Shown here: piece by piece, positions 20,794-31,019 of the stretch
Position numbering within the stretch: the first letter of the stretch is position 1
Layout: the number at the start of each line of letters is the position of its first letter
Assembly: GCA_905221605.1 (NCBI GenBank)
Contig: CAJNDS010002390.1
Location: 508,239 to 572,238, forward strand
Origin: Symbiodinium natans
Taxonomy: Eukaryota; Sar; Dinophyceae; Suessiales; Symbiodiniaceae
Length of the DNA stretch: 64,000 nt
Direction: 5' to 3'
Position numbers and translations under genes: made by a program
The notes under the pieces: generated by a model
Told to the model about the DNA's origin: nothing
Database searches by the model: none
What the model saw: the letters and a program-made list of their open reading frames with translations, nothing else

Positions 20794-23669
20794 GTTTCGG
20801 GCTTAGGGTTTAGGATTTTGGGTTTATAAACCTAAAAACCAAAAGCCCTAAGCCCTATAAACCCTATACCCTAAACAATCATCGAAGAGGATTTGAGGCC
20901 TGGGCCTAAGAATATTCAACATACCCCTTGGGCATACCCTTACAAGAACTTAAGGGGTATGGTAACATCCTCCCGGAGACTCCCTTATAATTTTCTTTTA
21001 TAGGTTAAGGGGTATGGGTTTGGGGTGTGGTGAATCATTCTTAGATTGGGGGGGGGGGGGGGGGGTCACCATGTGACATGGTGGCTTCCCGAAGTTGGTG
21101 CATCCTATCTTGTGAGTATCGTGTGTTCCTACTTTTGGGAAAAACAACCCGAAACCCCTAGACCCCTAGACCCCTAAACCCCTAAACCCTAGACCCTAAA
21201 CCCCTGACCCTAAACCCTAAACCCTAAACCCCTAAACCCCTAAACCCCTAAACCCCTAAACCCCTAAACCCCTAAACCCCTAAACCCCTAAACCCCTAAA
21301 CCCCGAAACCCCGAAACCCCTAAACCCCTAAACCCCTAAACCCCTGAACCCCTGAACCCCTGAACCCCTAAGCCCCTAAACCCCTCAACCCCTAAACCCT
21401 TAAGCCCCTCAACCACTAAACCCCTGAACCCGTAAACCCTTGAACCCCTAAACCCCAAACCCTAAACCCTAAACCAGGAGGATCTCTTCTTGCCACACCT
21501 GCAGACAATCCTCCAGCAGAACTTGCTGCGCCCCCCGGCTTCGGGATGGATGGCGTCAGGTTTAGGGTTTAGGGCTTAGGGTTTGGGGTTTAGGGTTTAG
21601 GGTTTAGGTTTGGGGTTTAGGGTTTAGGGTTTAGGGTTTAGGGTTTAGGGTTTAGGGCTTAGGGTTTAGGGTTTAGGGTTTAGGGTTTAGGGTTTGGAGC
21701 TTCAGGTCTGGGGGTGAGGGTGGAGGGTTGAGGGTTGGGGGGCTTTGGGCTTGGGGGCTTTAGGGTGTAATTAGGGTTTAGGGCTCAGTTCGGGCATTTT
21801 TGTGTCGTTTGTGGCCGAACTCAGGTGTGGGAGGCACCATCCAGGTGGACAACGTGAAGAGGATGCCTGCCAGGAAGTTGCCATGTTTGCCAAGCCTAAG
21901 TTAGGGTTTAGGGTTTAGGGTTTAGGGTTTAGGGTTTAGGGTTTAGGGTTTAGGGTTTAGGGTTTAGGGTTTAGGGTTTAGTTGGGATGTTCCTTTGTTT
22001 TACAAACAGTCCGGAGTAGGGATCACCATAGGGGGTTTGCTATATTGCCTATTGGACTGTTAGTATAAGGGGGACCAGAACTCTGAATCGTAAACCCCAA
22101 GCACCCGAAACTGTCAGGGGTTCGTCTGTCTTGACACGGTTCGAACATTTGCAACAAACCCTAAACCCGAATCCCGAAGCCCGAAACCCTAAACCCTACG
22201 CCCTAAACCCTAAACCCTACACCCTAAGCCCTAAACCCTAAACTCTAAACCCTAAACCCTAAACCCTAAACCCTAAACCCTAAACCCTTTCACCAAGCCG
22301 AAAGGCATGTAAACCGTGGCACAGCTGTCAAGACTTCTTGTGGTCATTCAAGGGTGCTCACCTGCGTGAGAACTGCAGTCTCATGCCCTAAGCCCTGTAG
22401 GGTTTAGGGTTTAGGGTTTAGGGTTTAGGGTTTAGGGTTTAGGTTTAGGGTTTAGGGTTTGGGGACATCCCGGCTCCAAGATCTCTCGCAAAGGAAAGCG
22501 CGAGCTTTGGCAAAGTACATGGACTACGTCGGAACAGGTGCCCTTTGCTGATTTGGGAGTTTCCGATAGGCCTTTTTTGGGGCCCCTGCAATAAGGATAT
22601 GTGTTGAGGCAGAATTATGGAAACAGGGGACGCCTCTTTTGCCACAGGCCCGGTCTTGTGTGATCACAAAGTGCCGAGCTTTGCACAGCAGCGCGCCTGT
22701 GTGGGGTTTAGGGTTTATAGGGTTTAGGGTTTCGGGTTTAGGGTTTAGGGTTTAGGGTTTAAGGTTGGGACCATGAATTCGTTTTCTGTCGGGGGATAGG
22801 CTGTCTCTAGCCATTGTGCCATCTTGACACATGTGGAGTTATCCTACTGGTTGTGAGTAGAACAGGAGGGAACTAAGAATCTTGCGTCATACCTGAAAGG
22901 GTATCTTTAGGGGACCTGAATGCCTCATTCCCTACTAAGAAACAGCAAATTCTGATAGCACTACCTGAGTTTGAGCAACAAGTTCAGCTGCCAACAACCT
23001 TAAAATCCCTAAACCCCAGGCTAGAAGCCCTAAACCCGAAGCCAAACCCAAAGCAGGCGCCCAAAAACCGCATCCATCCCTGGGCAGATGTTTTGGGACA
23101 CACGGATGATGCAGCTCCTGCACTTGCGTATGTCAAATGCTAGGACCGGGATTGAGGTCCTTTTTTCCTTTTTTGGGTTGGGGTTCCCTGATAATCCCCT
23201 TAAACACCAAAAAGGGCACCCTTTGTATTCCTAGGTTACTCCCGGCTCAGAATGCTAGACTGATTTCGGCGGCTCAGCCGCCGCAATGGTTCGATGCATG
23301 CTGTCCAAAGCCACGTCTCTTTGTCATGGTGACATGTTTGGGTGTTGGCGTATACTCAGCCTGCTCGGCTGCTACGAAACAGCTCTCCTGACTACCACGC
23401 ACTGCTCGGAGTGTCAATGACCCTGACCTTCCAGAAGAAGTGGAGCATGCAATGTCAGACTCGCGATCTGCCGGCCCAGCTCACCGGCAACCTGTGTTTC
23501 TGAAAATTGCGGTCCCCCCCCACGATACGTTGGCCCTTATTCCTTTGTTTTTGGGTTGAGGTCCGCTTATAAGCCCCTTTAAACCAAAAAGGGCACCCTT
23601 TGTATTCCTGCCGTAGGTTCCTCTAGGGTCTAGAAATGGAGCAGACTCTCTTTGGATCGAGGCCCCTCG
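20721..23669 (+). CDS. Gene B: unidentified spliced gene with two MITE-derived introns
   Basis: Islands at 20721-20793, 21478-21559 and 21825-about 21875 join in phase (SIVFDHQDR, EDLFLPHLQTILQQNLLRPP, VGGTIQVDNVKRMP). Islands at 22465-22537 and 22648-about 22700 also join in phase (ALAKYMDYVGTG, PVLCDHKVPSF). The best part is 23088-23143 plus 23259-23511: MFWDTRMMQLLHLRMSNA continues as RLISAAQPPQWFDACC after removal of a 115 bp B-family MITE. The frame then meets one TGA (23389-23391) and stays open for 40 further codons (RSVNDPDLPEEVEHAMSD...VFLKIA) up to a second MITE intron (23512-23633) and an exon with a GTAAGG donor. No domain recognised. The link between the first two groups and the last is not proven. 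Confidence 0.5.
20906..21062. mobile_element. Fold-back element with 32 bp imperfect inverted ends
   Basis: CCTAAGAATATTCAACATAC on the left pairs with GGTGTGGTGAATCATTCTTAG on the right; interior repeats AAGGGGTATGG. Ends in a G19 run. Confidence 0.55.
21150..21475. repeat. CCCCTAAA 8-mer array
   Basis: About 38 copies with C-to-G drift; ends at the acceptor of gene B exon 21478. Confidence 0.88.
21478..21559 (+). CDS. Gene B exon (EDLFLPHLQTILQQNLLRPP)
   Basis: Acceptor aaaccAG at the edge of an 8-mer array, GT donor. Ends ASGWMAS plus one base. Confidence 0.55.
21560..21695. repeat. TTTAGGG array
   Basis: Begins at the GT donor of exon 21478-21559. Confidence 0.88.
21825..21875 (+). CDS. 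Gene B exon (VGGTIQVDNVKRMPA)
   Basis: Acceptor gaactcAG; phase fits the previous exon. End uncert: GA donor at GAAGTT or GT two bases on. Confidence 0.5.
21901..21980. repeat. TTTAGGG array
   Basis: About 11 copies ending at an A-family MITE. Confidence 0.88.
21981..22076. mobile_element. A-family MITE, right end truncated
   Basis: GTTGGGATGTTCC...GGACTGTTAGTATAAGGGGGACC; abuts a TTTAGGG array directly. Confidence 0.62.
22150..22462. repeat. CCCTAAA (22160-22290) and TTTAGGG (22396-22462) arrays
   Basis: Separated by a 105 bp unique island that is open in one frame (ERHVNRGTAVKTSCGHSR) but unassigned. Confidence 0.8.
22465..22537 (+). CDS. Gene B exon (RLQDLSQRKARALAKYMDYV)
   Basis: GT donor (GTGCCC); start inside 22465-22480 is uncertain. 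An alternative frame is open. Confidence 0.45.
22648..22700 (+). CDS. Gene B exon (PVLCDHKVPSFAQQRACV)
   Basis: Acceptor tgccacAG; phase fits the previous exon. Runs into a TTTAGGG array. Confidence 0.45.
23088..23143 (+). CDS. Gene B exon before the introner (MFWDTRMMQLLHLRMSNA)
   Basis: Acceptor ctgggcAG; ends in the left copy of the 8 bp duplication AATGCTAG. GA donor (GACCGG). Confidence 0.65.
23144..23258 (+). mobile_element. B-family MITE acting as an intron (introner) with 8 bp target-site duplication
   Basis: The element starts after AATGCTAG (23136-23143) and is followed by a second AATGCTAG (23251-23258). Removing element plus one copy gives an uninterrupted reading frame. It has the B-family core (TTCCCT..TAA.CCCCTTAAAC..CAAAAAGGGCACCCTT) and inverted ends GACCGGGA / TCCCGGCTC. 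The intron is GA-AG. Confidence 0.78.
23259..23511 (+). CDS. Gene B exon after the introner, with an in-frame TGA
   Basis: Begins one base after the right AATGCTAG and restores the frame: RLISAAQPPQWFDACCPKPR, LFVMVTCLGVGVYSACSAAT. TGA at 23389-23391, then the same frame stays open with acidic, protein-like sequence to 23511. Either a real stop, a decayed copy, or a read-through/Sec codon. Confidence 0.55.
23512..23633 (+). mobile_element. Second B-family MITE as intron in gene B
   Basis: Between coding islands; the B core is plain (CTTATAAGCCCCTTTAAACC, AAAAAGGGCACCCTTTG). GT at 23512-23513 and TAG at 23631-23633 would splice it almost exactly. A C8 run replaces the usual 5' end; no duplication is visible. 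Confidence 0.5.
23634..23669 (+). CDS. Gene B exon with GTAAGG donor
   Basis: 36 bp island open in all three frames (for example NGADSLWIEAPR); the strong GTAAGG donor supports it. Confidence 0.4.
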
Positions 23670-23739
23670 GTAAGGTGTGGGGTTTAGGGTTAAGGATGAG
23701 GGACCCTGAATGTCTGGGAACCACCTAAACGAGGTAGGG

Positions 23740-23825
23740 CTTTGGGACATTTTATATTTTCCCTTATTGGCCTTAAGAGGATCTTATCTACTGATATTTT
23801 TCAAAGGCTTTAAAAGCCCCACCTA
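23740..23825. mobile_element. J-family repeat
   Basis: TTTGGGACATTTTATATTTT, CCCTTATTGGCCTTAAGAGG; recurs at 34180-34290, 53910-54000 and inverted at 33385-33480. Confidence 0.5.
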
Positions 23826-23969
23826 GTAAACCTGCGCCTAATCCCTAAACGCTATTTGTTGTTTTTGATGCGCTTCAGCGTGGAGTTCAGGTTTTGGGCG
23901 TGTTGCGGCTCGGGGGTTGCGGGGAATCTTGCGGACCCGAGAAAACTGAACCCCAAACCCTACCCTATC

Positions 23970-24070
23970 TTAAGAACCCCAAAACCTTCTGTTTTTGGGT
24001 TGCCTAAGAATCCTGTAAGGGGGTTTGCAAGAAGAGCCCACCAGAGAAGGTAAGTTTGGATTCTGGGGGT
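23970..24070. mobile_element. I-family MITE
   Basis: TTAAGAACCCCAAAACCTTC...GCCTAAGAATCCTGTAAGGG...AAGGTAAGTTTGGATTCTGG. Confidence 0.5.
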
Positions 24071-24092
24071 AAAGACGAAAAGCACAACCTCT

Positions 24093-24362
24093 GTACCCCA
24101 AACCCCAAACCCCAAACCCCAAACCCCAAACCCCAAACCCCATACCCCATACCCCAAACCCCAACACCCCAAACCCCACACCCCAAACCCCAAACCCCAA
24201 ACCCCAAAACCCTAAACCCCAAACCCCAAACCCTTAAACCCCAAACCCCAAACCCCAAACCCCCAAACCCCCAAACCCCAAACCCGAAACCCCAAACCCC
24301 CAAACCCCAAACCCGAAACCCCAAACCCCAAACCCTGAACCCTAAACCCTAAACCCTAAAAC
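24093..24362. repeat. CCCCAAA 7-mer array
   Basis: About 37 copies, including CCCCATA and CCCCACA variants; makes long repeat-only open frames on both strands. Confidence 0.9.
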
Positions 24363-24367
24363 CTAAA

Positions 24368-24439
24368 GGCAGCAAAGCATGCCTCGCCCGCATCCAGGCC
24401 GGAATGGCTTCAACACCGAAGTTATTCCTGCTCCTCGGC
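24368..24439 (+). CDS. Coding island (KGSKACLARIQAGMASTPKL)
   Basis: Open frame after the CCCCAAA array, continuing FLLLG. Borders unknown. Confidence 0.3.
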
Positions 24440-24520
24440 CATTAATCCCCTCCCCCGAACATTAACCCCCCCCCCTCCCTCTAAAATTAAACACCCCCCA
24501 TTACATATGGCTATAGGGTA
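24440..24520. mobile_element. G-family half element
   Basis: ATTAATCCCCTCCCCCGAAC, C run, TAAAATTAAACACCCCCC; no right arm. Confidence 0.35.
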
Positions 24521-24762
24521 TAGGGTTTAGGGTGTACGGTTTAGGGTAAATTGGTGGTTCAAGACTTTTCTACTCGGCCATTAGGGTAGGGCCGACGTAC
24601 CTAAAATGGGGGAGTTACTTGTCCGTAGATACCTCTTATTCAGGGACTTTGGGGCCCAAGTATATAACAATGAGGTACATGGACCCTTAAACCCTGACCT
24701 TTTAAGCCCGGAACCCTTAAAACAAGTACCCTGAACGCTACATCCCAGCATTCCTCCTACAG

Positions 24763-24797
24763 GGTTCCTTGTTGCGATGCGGGAGCTCCTTCATGTG
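24763..24797 (+). CDS. Coding island (FLVAMRELLHV)
   Basis: Acceptor ttcctcctacAG with pyrimidine tract and GTGTTG donor; 11 codons. Confidence 0.42.
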
Positions 24798-25365
24798 GTG
24801 TTGAGCTTTGGGTCCATGAGGTTTAGGGTTTAGGGTTGAGGGTTTAATCAGGGTTTAGGGTTTAGGGCCAGGGGTCTCTGCTCTGAGCCCTCAACCCCCA
24901 AGACCCTCAACTCCAGACACCTGAACACTTACACCCCAAAACACTAGAACTCCAAAACCCCAGAGCCCCTAGCCCTAAACCCTAAACCCTGAACCCTGAA
25001 CCCGGAACCCTAAACCCTAAACCCTGAACCCCTAGACCGACTTTCAGACGTTCGGGCTTCCGAACCCCTGAGCCCCTGATGCCCTGAAGGGCTTAGTATG
25101 TTTTTTTTGGGTGGGCAGGGGGGGTAGGGTGTTTAGGGTGTTTAGGGTGTTGAGGGTGTTTAGGGTGTTTAGGGGTTTGGGGAGGGGTTTAGGACTCCGA
25201 GGACGCGAGATGCCATAAGGCTTCTGAGGCGGCGAGGTTTGGGTCCCCCCCCCCCCCCCCCCCCCCCCCCACCCCCCCGCCAAACTTGAGAAACAGCGGC
25301 TCCATGGGACAACACCCCCCTTCAACTCTAAACCCAGACGACCCTACACCCCTCAATACCCATAA

Positions 25366-25465
25366 GGGTAGTCTCTGAAATTAGGGTCCCTTTTTGGGTA
25401 CGCATTATAAGGCGGCACCCTTTGAAAAGGATCCCAAAAATGGACCCTAATTTAGAGAACTACCC
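25366..25465. mobile_element. H-family MITE, exact 100 bp copy
   Basis: Inverted ends GGGTAGTCTCTGAAATTAGG / CCTAATTTAGAGAACTACCC. ATAA occurs on both sides as a possible 4 bp duplication. Confidence 0.75.
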
Positions 25466-25480
25466 ATAAACTAGCTGCAG

Positions 25481-25510
25481 TAGCCGACGCCGAAGCTCAG
25501 GAACTCATAG
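25481..25510 (+). CDS. Coding island (ADAEAQELI)
   Basis: Acceptor gctgcAG, donor GTTGTG; 15 bp after an H-family MITE. Confidence 0.35.
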
Positions 25511-25746
25511 GTTGTGTTTTTTTTCAAATTCGTGCTTAGGGTTTTCGTGATGAGCTCCCTTTAAAAGATACAGGAACCCCCCCCCCCAGAGAGTGACACT
25601 AAGTTTTTGCATCGCCTGCTTGGCCTTTGCTTGTTTGTTCAGTTTGCTGTTGGGTGCCTTTAGGGTTTAGCGTTTAGGGTTTAGGGTTTAGGGTTTAGGG
25701 TTATTTCAGGGTTGAGGGTTTCGCGCAGTTTCTAAACCTTACGTAG

Positions 25747-25810
25747 GCTCGAATGGCTTCGAGCACTGCGCCACAACGCCGACATGTCCACACGAGCGCG
25801 ACGGACTAGC
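25747..25810 (+). CDS. Coding island (LEWLRALRHNADMSTRARRT)
   Basis: Acceptor acgtAG; basic helical peptide, then reads into a repeat. Borders uncertain. Confidence 0.35.
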
Positions 25811-25978
25811 CGTAAACGGTTTTAGGGTTTAGGGCTTAGAAGCCCGAAACCCTAAACCCTAAACCCTGAACCCTACACCCTACACCCTACACCCTAAACC
25901 CTAAACCCTAAACCCTCAACCCTGAACCCTAAACCCTAAACCCTGAACCCGACACCCTAAACGCCCTGGACTGCGGAG

Positions 25979-26034
25979 GTCAGCGAGCCGTATCCGGACT
26001 CAGTGGCCATCTCCCAATGGCTGGGAGCGCCGGA
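25979..26034 (+). CDS. Coding island (VSEPYPDSVAISQWLGAPE)
   Basis: Acceptor ctgcggAG, GC donor (GCTTTG). Could belong to gene B or to a gene upstream of UROD. Confidence 0.45.
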
Positions 26035-26062
26035 GCTTTGAGCCCGCGGAGCCCTGAACCTT

Positions 26063-26305
26063 CGGGTCTAGGGTTTTAGGGTTTTAGGGTTTTAGGGTTT
26101 TAGGGTTTTAGGGTTTTAGGGTTTTAGGGTTTTAGGGTTTTAGGGTTTTAGGGTTTTAGGGTTTTAGGGTTTTAGGGTTTTAGGGTTTTAGGGTTTTAGG
26201 GTTTTAGGGGGTTTTAGGGTTTTAGGGTTTTAGGGTTTTAGGGTTTTAGGGTTTTAGGGTTTTAGGGTTTTAGGGTTTTAGGGTTTTAGGGTTTTAGGGT
26301 TTTGG
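26063..26305. repeat. TTTTAGGG 8-mer array
   Basis: About 30 nearly perfect copies. Confidence 0.92.
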
Positions 26306-26717
26306 GTTTAGGGATTAGGGTTTAAAGGTTTAGGATTACTACAAGGGTCGGAAGAATTAGCAATCGTGTTCCCTTATGGCCCCTTTATAGTTCTACTTTT
26401 CGAACCCCCAAAATCAAGGTATTATGTATATGTACACCTTGACAGGGTCGTTCTCCTATGTTGGTCGCTTTAGGGCTTTTAGGAGTTAAGGTTCAGGGCT
26501 AAGGTTTACGATTGGCCTGAGCCGGCGATTGGCAAGGCCCTGTTGCATTCAAGACCCTAATTAAACCCTAAACCCTAAACTCCGGCCCTTCTTCAAAGTG
26601 TGGTGGGAAAAGTGTGCATTGTATCAACTTGGTAGGAATGTTGGTATACGGGTCATGAGTTTAGCCACCCCGAAAAACTATTTGCAACTCATTTTGCGGG
26701 GATGGTAAACCCCAAGC

Positions 26718-27046
26718 CCCAGACCCTAAACCCTAAACCCTAAACCCTAAACCCTAAACCCTAAACCCTAAACCCTAAACCTCATAAACCCTGAACTCGA
26801 AGGCCGCAATCCTAAACCCGCACGAAAGGCGCCCGATTTCGGATGCAGGAGAGGTTTACCCGGAAGCAGCGAGAAGAGAAAAGGGCCATTGTTCCAGCAC
26901 CCCACCCTAAACCCTAAACCCTAAACCCTAAACCCTAAACCCTAAACCCTAAACCCTGAACCCTGAACCCTGAACCCTGAACCCTGAACCCTGAACCCTG
27001 AACCCTGAACCCTGAACCCTGAACCCGGAACCCGGAACCCTAAACG
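26718..27046. repeat. CCCTAAA and CCCTGAA arrays
   Basis: CCCTAAA 26718-26790 and 26905-26955, CCCTGAA 26955-27025 (about 10 copies). Confidence 0.85.
26829..26853 (+). CDS. Possible exon just upstream of UROD (ARFRMQE)
   Basis: Acceptor cgaaAG, GT donor; its phase fits UROD exon 1 (Arg then AARGEK). The unspliced frame also continues RFTRKQREEKRAIVPAP. Not distinctive enough to assign to UROD. Confidence 0.25.
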
Positions 27047-27241
27047 CGAAGCTCTGAGGTATGGCAAGCCCTAAGCCCCAAACCCAGAAGAACTCCTCCC
27101 GCCCTCGGTTTAAGATTCCAACCCGAAACCCGAAACCCTAAACCGTAAACCCTCAACCCTAAACCCTAAACCCTAAGCCCCAAGCCCTAAGCCCGAAGCC
27201 TTAAGCTGAACACATGGACCCCTTTGTCTGCTGCTGGGCAG

Positions 27242-27260
27242 GGCGGCACGTGGCGAGAAG
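27242..27260 (+). CDS. UROD: UROD exon 1 recovered (AARGEK), 19 bp
   Basis: Acceptor ctgggcAG, donor GTGCTG. Starts with one base completing an Arg codon, then reads AARGEK, which joins in phase to VDRAPKW of the next exon. This matches the N-terminal LRAxxGE segment of UROD. The preceding exon was not identified. Confidence 0.7.
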
Positions 27261-30200
27261 GTGCTGCTGCCAGGGCGTGGCATTTAGGGTTTGGGGTTTC
27301 CGTTTCAGGGGTTGATGGTTTAGGGTTTGTGGTTTGGGGTTTGGGGTTAGGGTTCAGGGGTTTAGGGTTTAGGGTTTAGGGTTTAGGGTTTAGGGTTTGG
27401 GGTAGTTTAGGGTTCAGTCTTTAGGGTTTCGGGTTCAGGCTTAACAATTTCGGTGCTGGACAGGCAACTTTTACTTGACGGCTCATGGGTAGTCAGAAGT
27501 TGGGCCTTTGTACAGCAGTTCTTACTACCTATGGACCTCCAGACATCCTCTCTGGGTACTACTTCGGGCCCCCCCCCCCCCTAAATGGAAACTGCAAAGT
27601 GTTTTTATACTTAGGGTTTTTTTTAATCCAAATGTCCTTAACCCTAAGCCCTAAACCCTTAACCCTAGACCCCCAAAGGTTTTTTTTTTATCCAAATGTC
27701 CTTAACCCTAAGCCCTAAACCCTTAACCCTAGACCCCCAACCCTAAACCCTCTGAGGGTTTTATTGGTGTTGAGGGATTTATTGGAGGCCTGAACCCCCC
27801 CCCCCCCCCAATTCGGAATAGGGTTTAAAGGCGGGCTCGGTTTCGGGAGGATTTTCCGGAATGTGTTTTTGTTATTAGGGGGGCGTTTAGTAAAAGGGGG
27901 AAGGGATTATTTTTCTGGGCCGACAGCCTACAGTCCATACCCTAAAGCCTAGGGCTCAATTTGTTGTTTCCCTAAACCCTGAACCCTAAACTGGTTGCTG
28001 CACGTGGTTGGCTGCGCCAGGTCGACCGGGCACCGAAGTGGATGATGAGACAGGCTGGCAGGCCCAAGAGGGTTTAGGGCTCGGGCACGCGCACCTGTGC
28101 CTGCAATTGTGCTTTCTATATCCCCCTTGGGAATTATTCTTCGGGAATTATTCCTTCATTTTTGTTTATATGAAACCCAAGAGGATATTAAGAGTAGGGG
28201 AGGAGAGCTTTGGGTATTCGTGAACCGTGAACCAGGATCAGGTATGCACCGGACAAAAATCTCTAAGAAACCCTATATGCGCTCACCGAAAAACCTTAGA
28301 TCTGAAGCCTACTTCATGTTGGTAGTATGGTCCGTGGTTCCATGCTAGGATGCCCAGTAGTACCCTTATTCCCTTTTTTGGGGGGTTTAGGTTCCCTTAT
28401 ACACCTCTTTAAGCAAAAGAGGGCACCCTTGTAAGCCTAGGTTACTGGGCAGCTTAGCATGTGTACCCTAGCACTGCAAGCGTGGCCTCCGCGGCAGGTA
28501 CCTTCCTGAGTACCTGGCAGCACCGTGCCTGTTTGTCCCCAAACCCCGAAACCCTAAACCCTAAGTCCTAAACCCTAAGCCCTAAATCCTAAAGCCTAAA
28601 CCCGAAACCCTAAATCCTAAACCCGAAACCCTGAACCAGAGGATTGATGGTTGGAGGTTAGCCAAGTAGAGTAGGCAGCCTTTAACCTTTTTTTTGGGTA
28701 GTATAGTCCCCTTATAACCCTAAAGGTTAACCTTTAGTTCCCCCAGGTTAGTGGACAACTAAGTTAGGATGTGGGGCAGTTCTCTACCTTTGGGTCCCTC
28801 TTGAAAGGTCCTGAACTACAGATACATTAGGTGGTAATGGTGGTGGACCATGGTATAGGACGTCAGGTAATTATGTATTGTCAGAGTTAGTTGAAAAGTA
28901 TCATGCTAGGTGAACACAATGAAGATATAATCATACATGTGAATGAATGAGTCATAGATGTGGTATATATATAGATATATGTGTGTCTGTGTGTATATGT
29001 ATATATGCGTGTATCTGTGTGTTGTATATATACAAGCTTTGGAAGAGGAACACGTCATGATGGTAAACTTGTTACATCACCCCCCCCCCCCCCCAATACC
29101 TGCTGGCGTCCTGGAAGCCAATGTTAAAGAGGTACTGGGAATAGATGGTAATGTTTTTTTTTTCATTTGAATGAACATAATGATAGATTTGAGATGTAGT
29201 AGTTCAAGCAAATACAGATAAATCAGATGTAGTGATGGTATTATTAATAGTATCGGAAATATTGGAGGGTTCAAAATAGCAAAATGAAAACTATAGCTTG
29301 CAGCTAGGAAAATATTGGAGCAATCAAACATGTATGCACACTGGCGGCAATATACAAAACAACGAAACACAACTGCATGACATACAGCATGCAACATAAC
29401 ATTGACAATGCAGTAAGTGGTTGCTATTCCACATACATAGCAATAAGGCTAATACTGGCAAATTTGCATACACCTTAAGTGACTTTGGGCTAGTTGTGCA
29501 TTGTCGTAATAGATTCTATAACACAACATAAAATAGATAACATATAACATATTTCATATAATTAATAATTAATTAATAACATATAATCTAGATGCCGTAC
29601 TACATATAGGAACCCTTTCCATGATTCGGATCCCCAACCAACCATAAACCCTAAATGTTACGAAACCCTTATTCGGAAACCCTAAACCCACACATATGGA
29701 AGCTTGTCTCTACCATGTTCGGCTCCCAAAGCTTTGGCCCCTTATGGGCCAAGGCAGAAGAACAGGCCGCAAATGCAGAGAGCTAGGGTTTGGGGTTTAG
29801 GCTTTGACCCCTCCCTTAAGGACCCTAAACCTCAATTGGGGTTTAGGGTTTCGGGTTTAGGGTTTAGGGTAATTTAGGGTTTAGGGTTTAGGGTTTAGGG
29901 TTTAGGGTTTAGGGTTTCGGGTTTAGGGTTTAGGGTTTAGGGTTTGGGGCATGGCAGGAGATGCTCAGCCACACTGACTTCTTTACAGTCTGCAAGACGC
30001 CGCGAGCCCAGTCTTGCGACTCGCATCTTGGGGATTTTGGGTTTAGGGTTTAGGATTTGTGGTTTAGGGTTTAGGGTTTAGAGATGAACCCTCGAAACAT
30101 CTCGAAACTCTGCAAACCCAAAACCCTGAAACCGCCACAATGAAGGCACAGGCCATGCTTTGTACGGGCTACTCTACGTGGGGTTTAGGAACACGTACTA

Positions 30201-30988
30201 CCTTGCAACCGCCTGTGCTTGTAGAACTTGCAATCCCCCGGTTCTAGAATGGAATGAGCGAATTAGGGTCTTATCAGCAGGGCTCTAAGCCCAAGCCCCC
30301 GCAACAAACATGTTTAGGGTTCAGGATTACGATTTAGGTTTTAGGGCATGTTTTTATGATTTAGGGCATGTTTTTAGGGTTTAGGATTTCGGGCTAAGGG
30401 TTACATCCGAAAACCCGAAGGCCAGGTTGAAAGCGACCGACCAAAGCCCTCAAAAGAGTGGTCGGTTTAGGGTTTAGGGTTTAGGGTTTGGGGTTTGGGG
30501 TTTGGGGGTTTGGGGTTTGGGGTTTGGCGCCTCCAGCACGGTACCCACCCAGACCCCTGGCAGGATCCTGAAAGTAGATCCCGTTGCAGAGTTCCGAAGC
30601 ATGACCCAACAGTAGCATAGGCTACTACTTTTGGCGGTCCTTCTTTTTTGGATCCTCCCAGGGGGGCTGGGATAATGCTAGGGTTTAGGGTTTAGGGTTT
30701 AGGGTTTAGGGTTTAGGGTTTAGGGAGGTAGGGATTCGGGCTTCCTGGGATCCCTTCGAGGCCGGCTCTTGCCTGCGAGATCACGCTGCAGCCGCAGGGG
30801 GCCCGGCTCAGAAGTTAGGGTTTAGGGTTTCGGGTTTAGGGTTTAGGGTTTAGGATTTAGGGTTTAGGATTTAGGGTTTCGGGTTTCGGGTTTAGGGTTT
30901 AGGGTAGAGGGTTTTAGGGTTTAGGGTTTAGGGCTAAGGGTGATTAAGGGGGTTTGGGCTGTTGCAGCTTCTGGGGTTTTAGAGGTCG

Positions 30989-31019
<31 letters not shown>

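Noticed and set aside
24004-24352. Open frames of about 76-106 codons on both strands
   Set aside because: Produced entirely by the CCCCAAA 7-mer array (MGFGVWGLG... / NPKPQTPNP...); 7-mers without stops are open in all frames.
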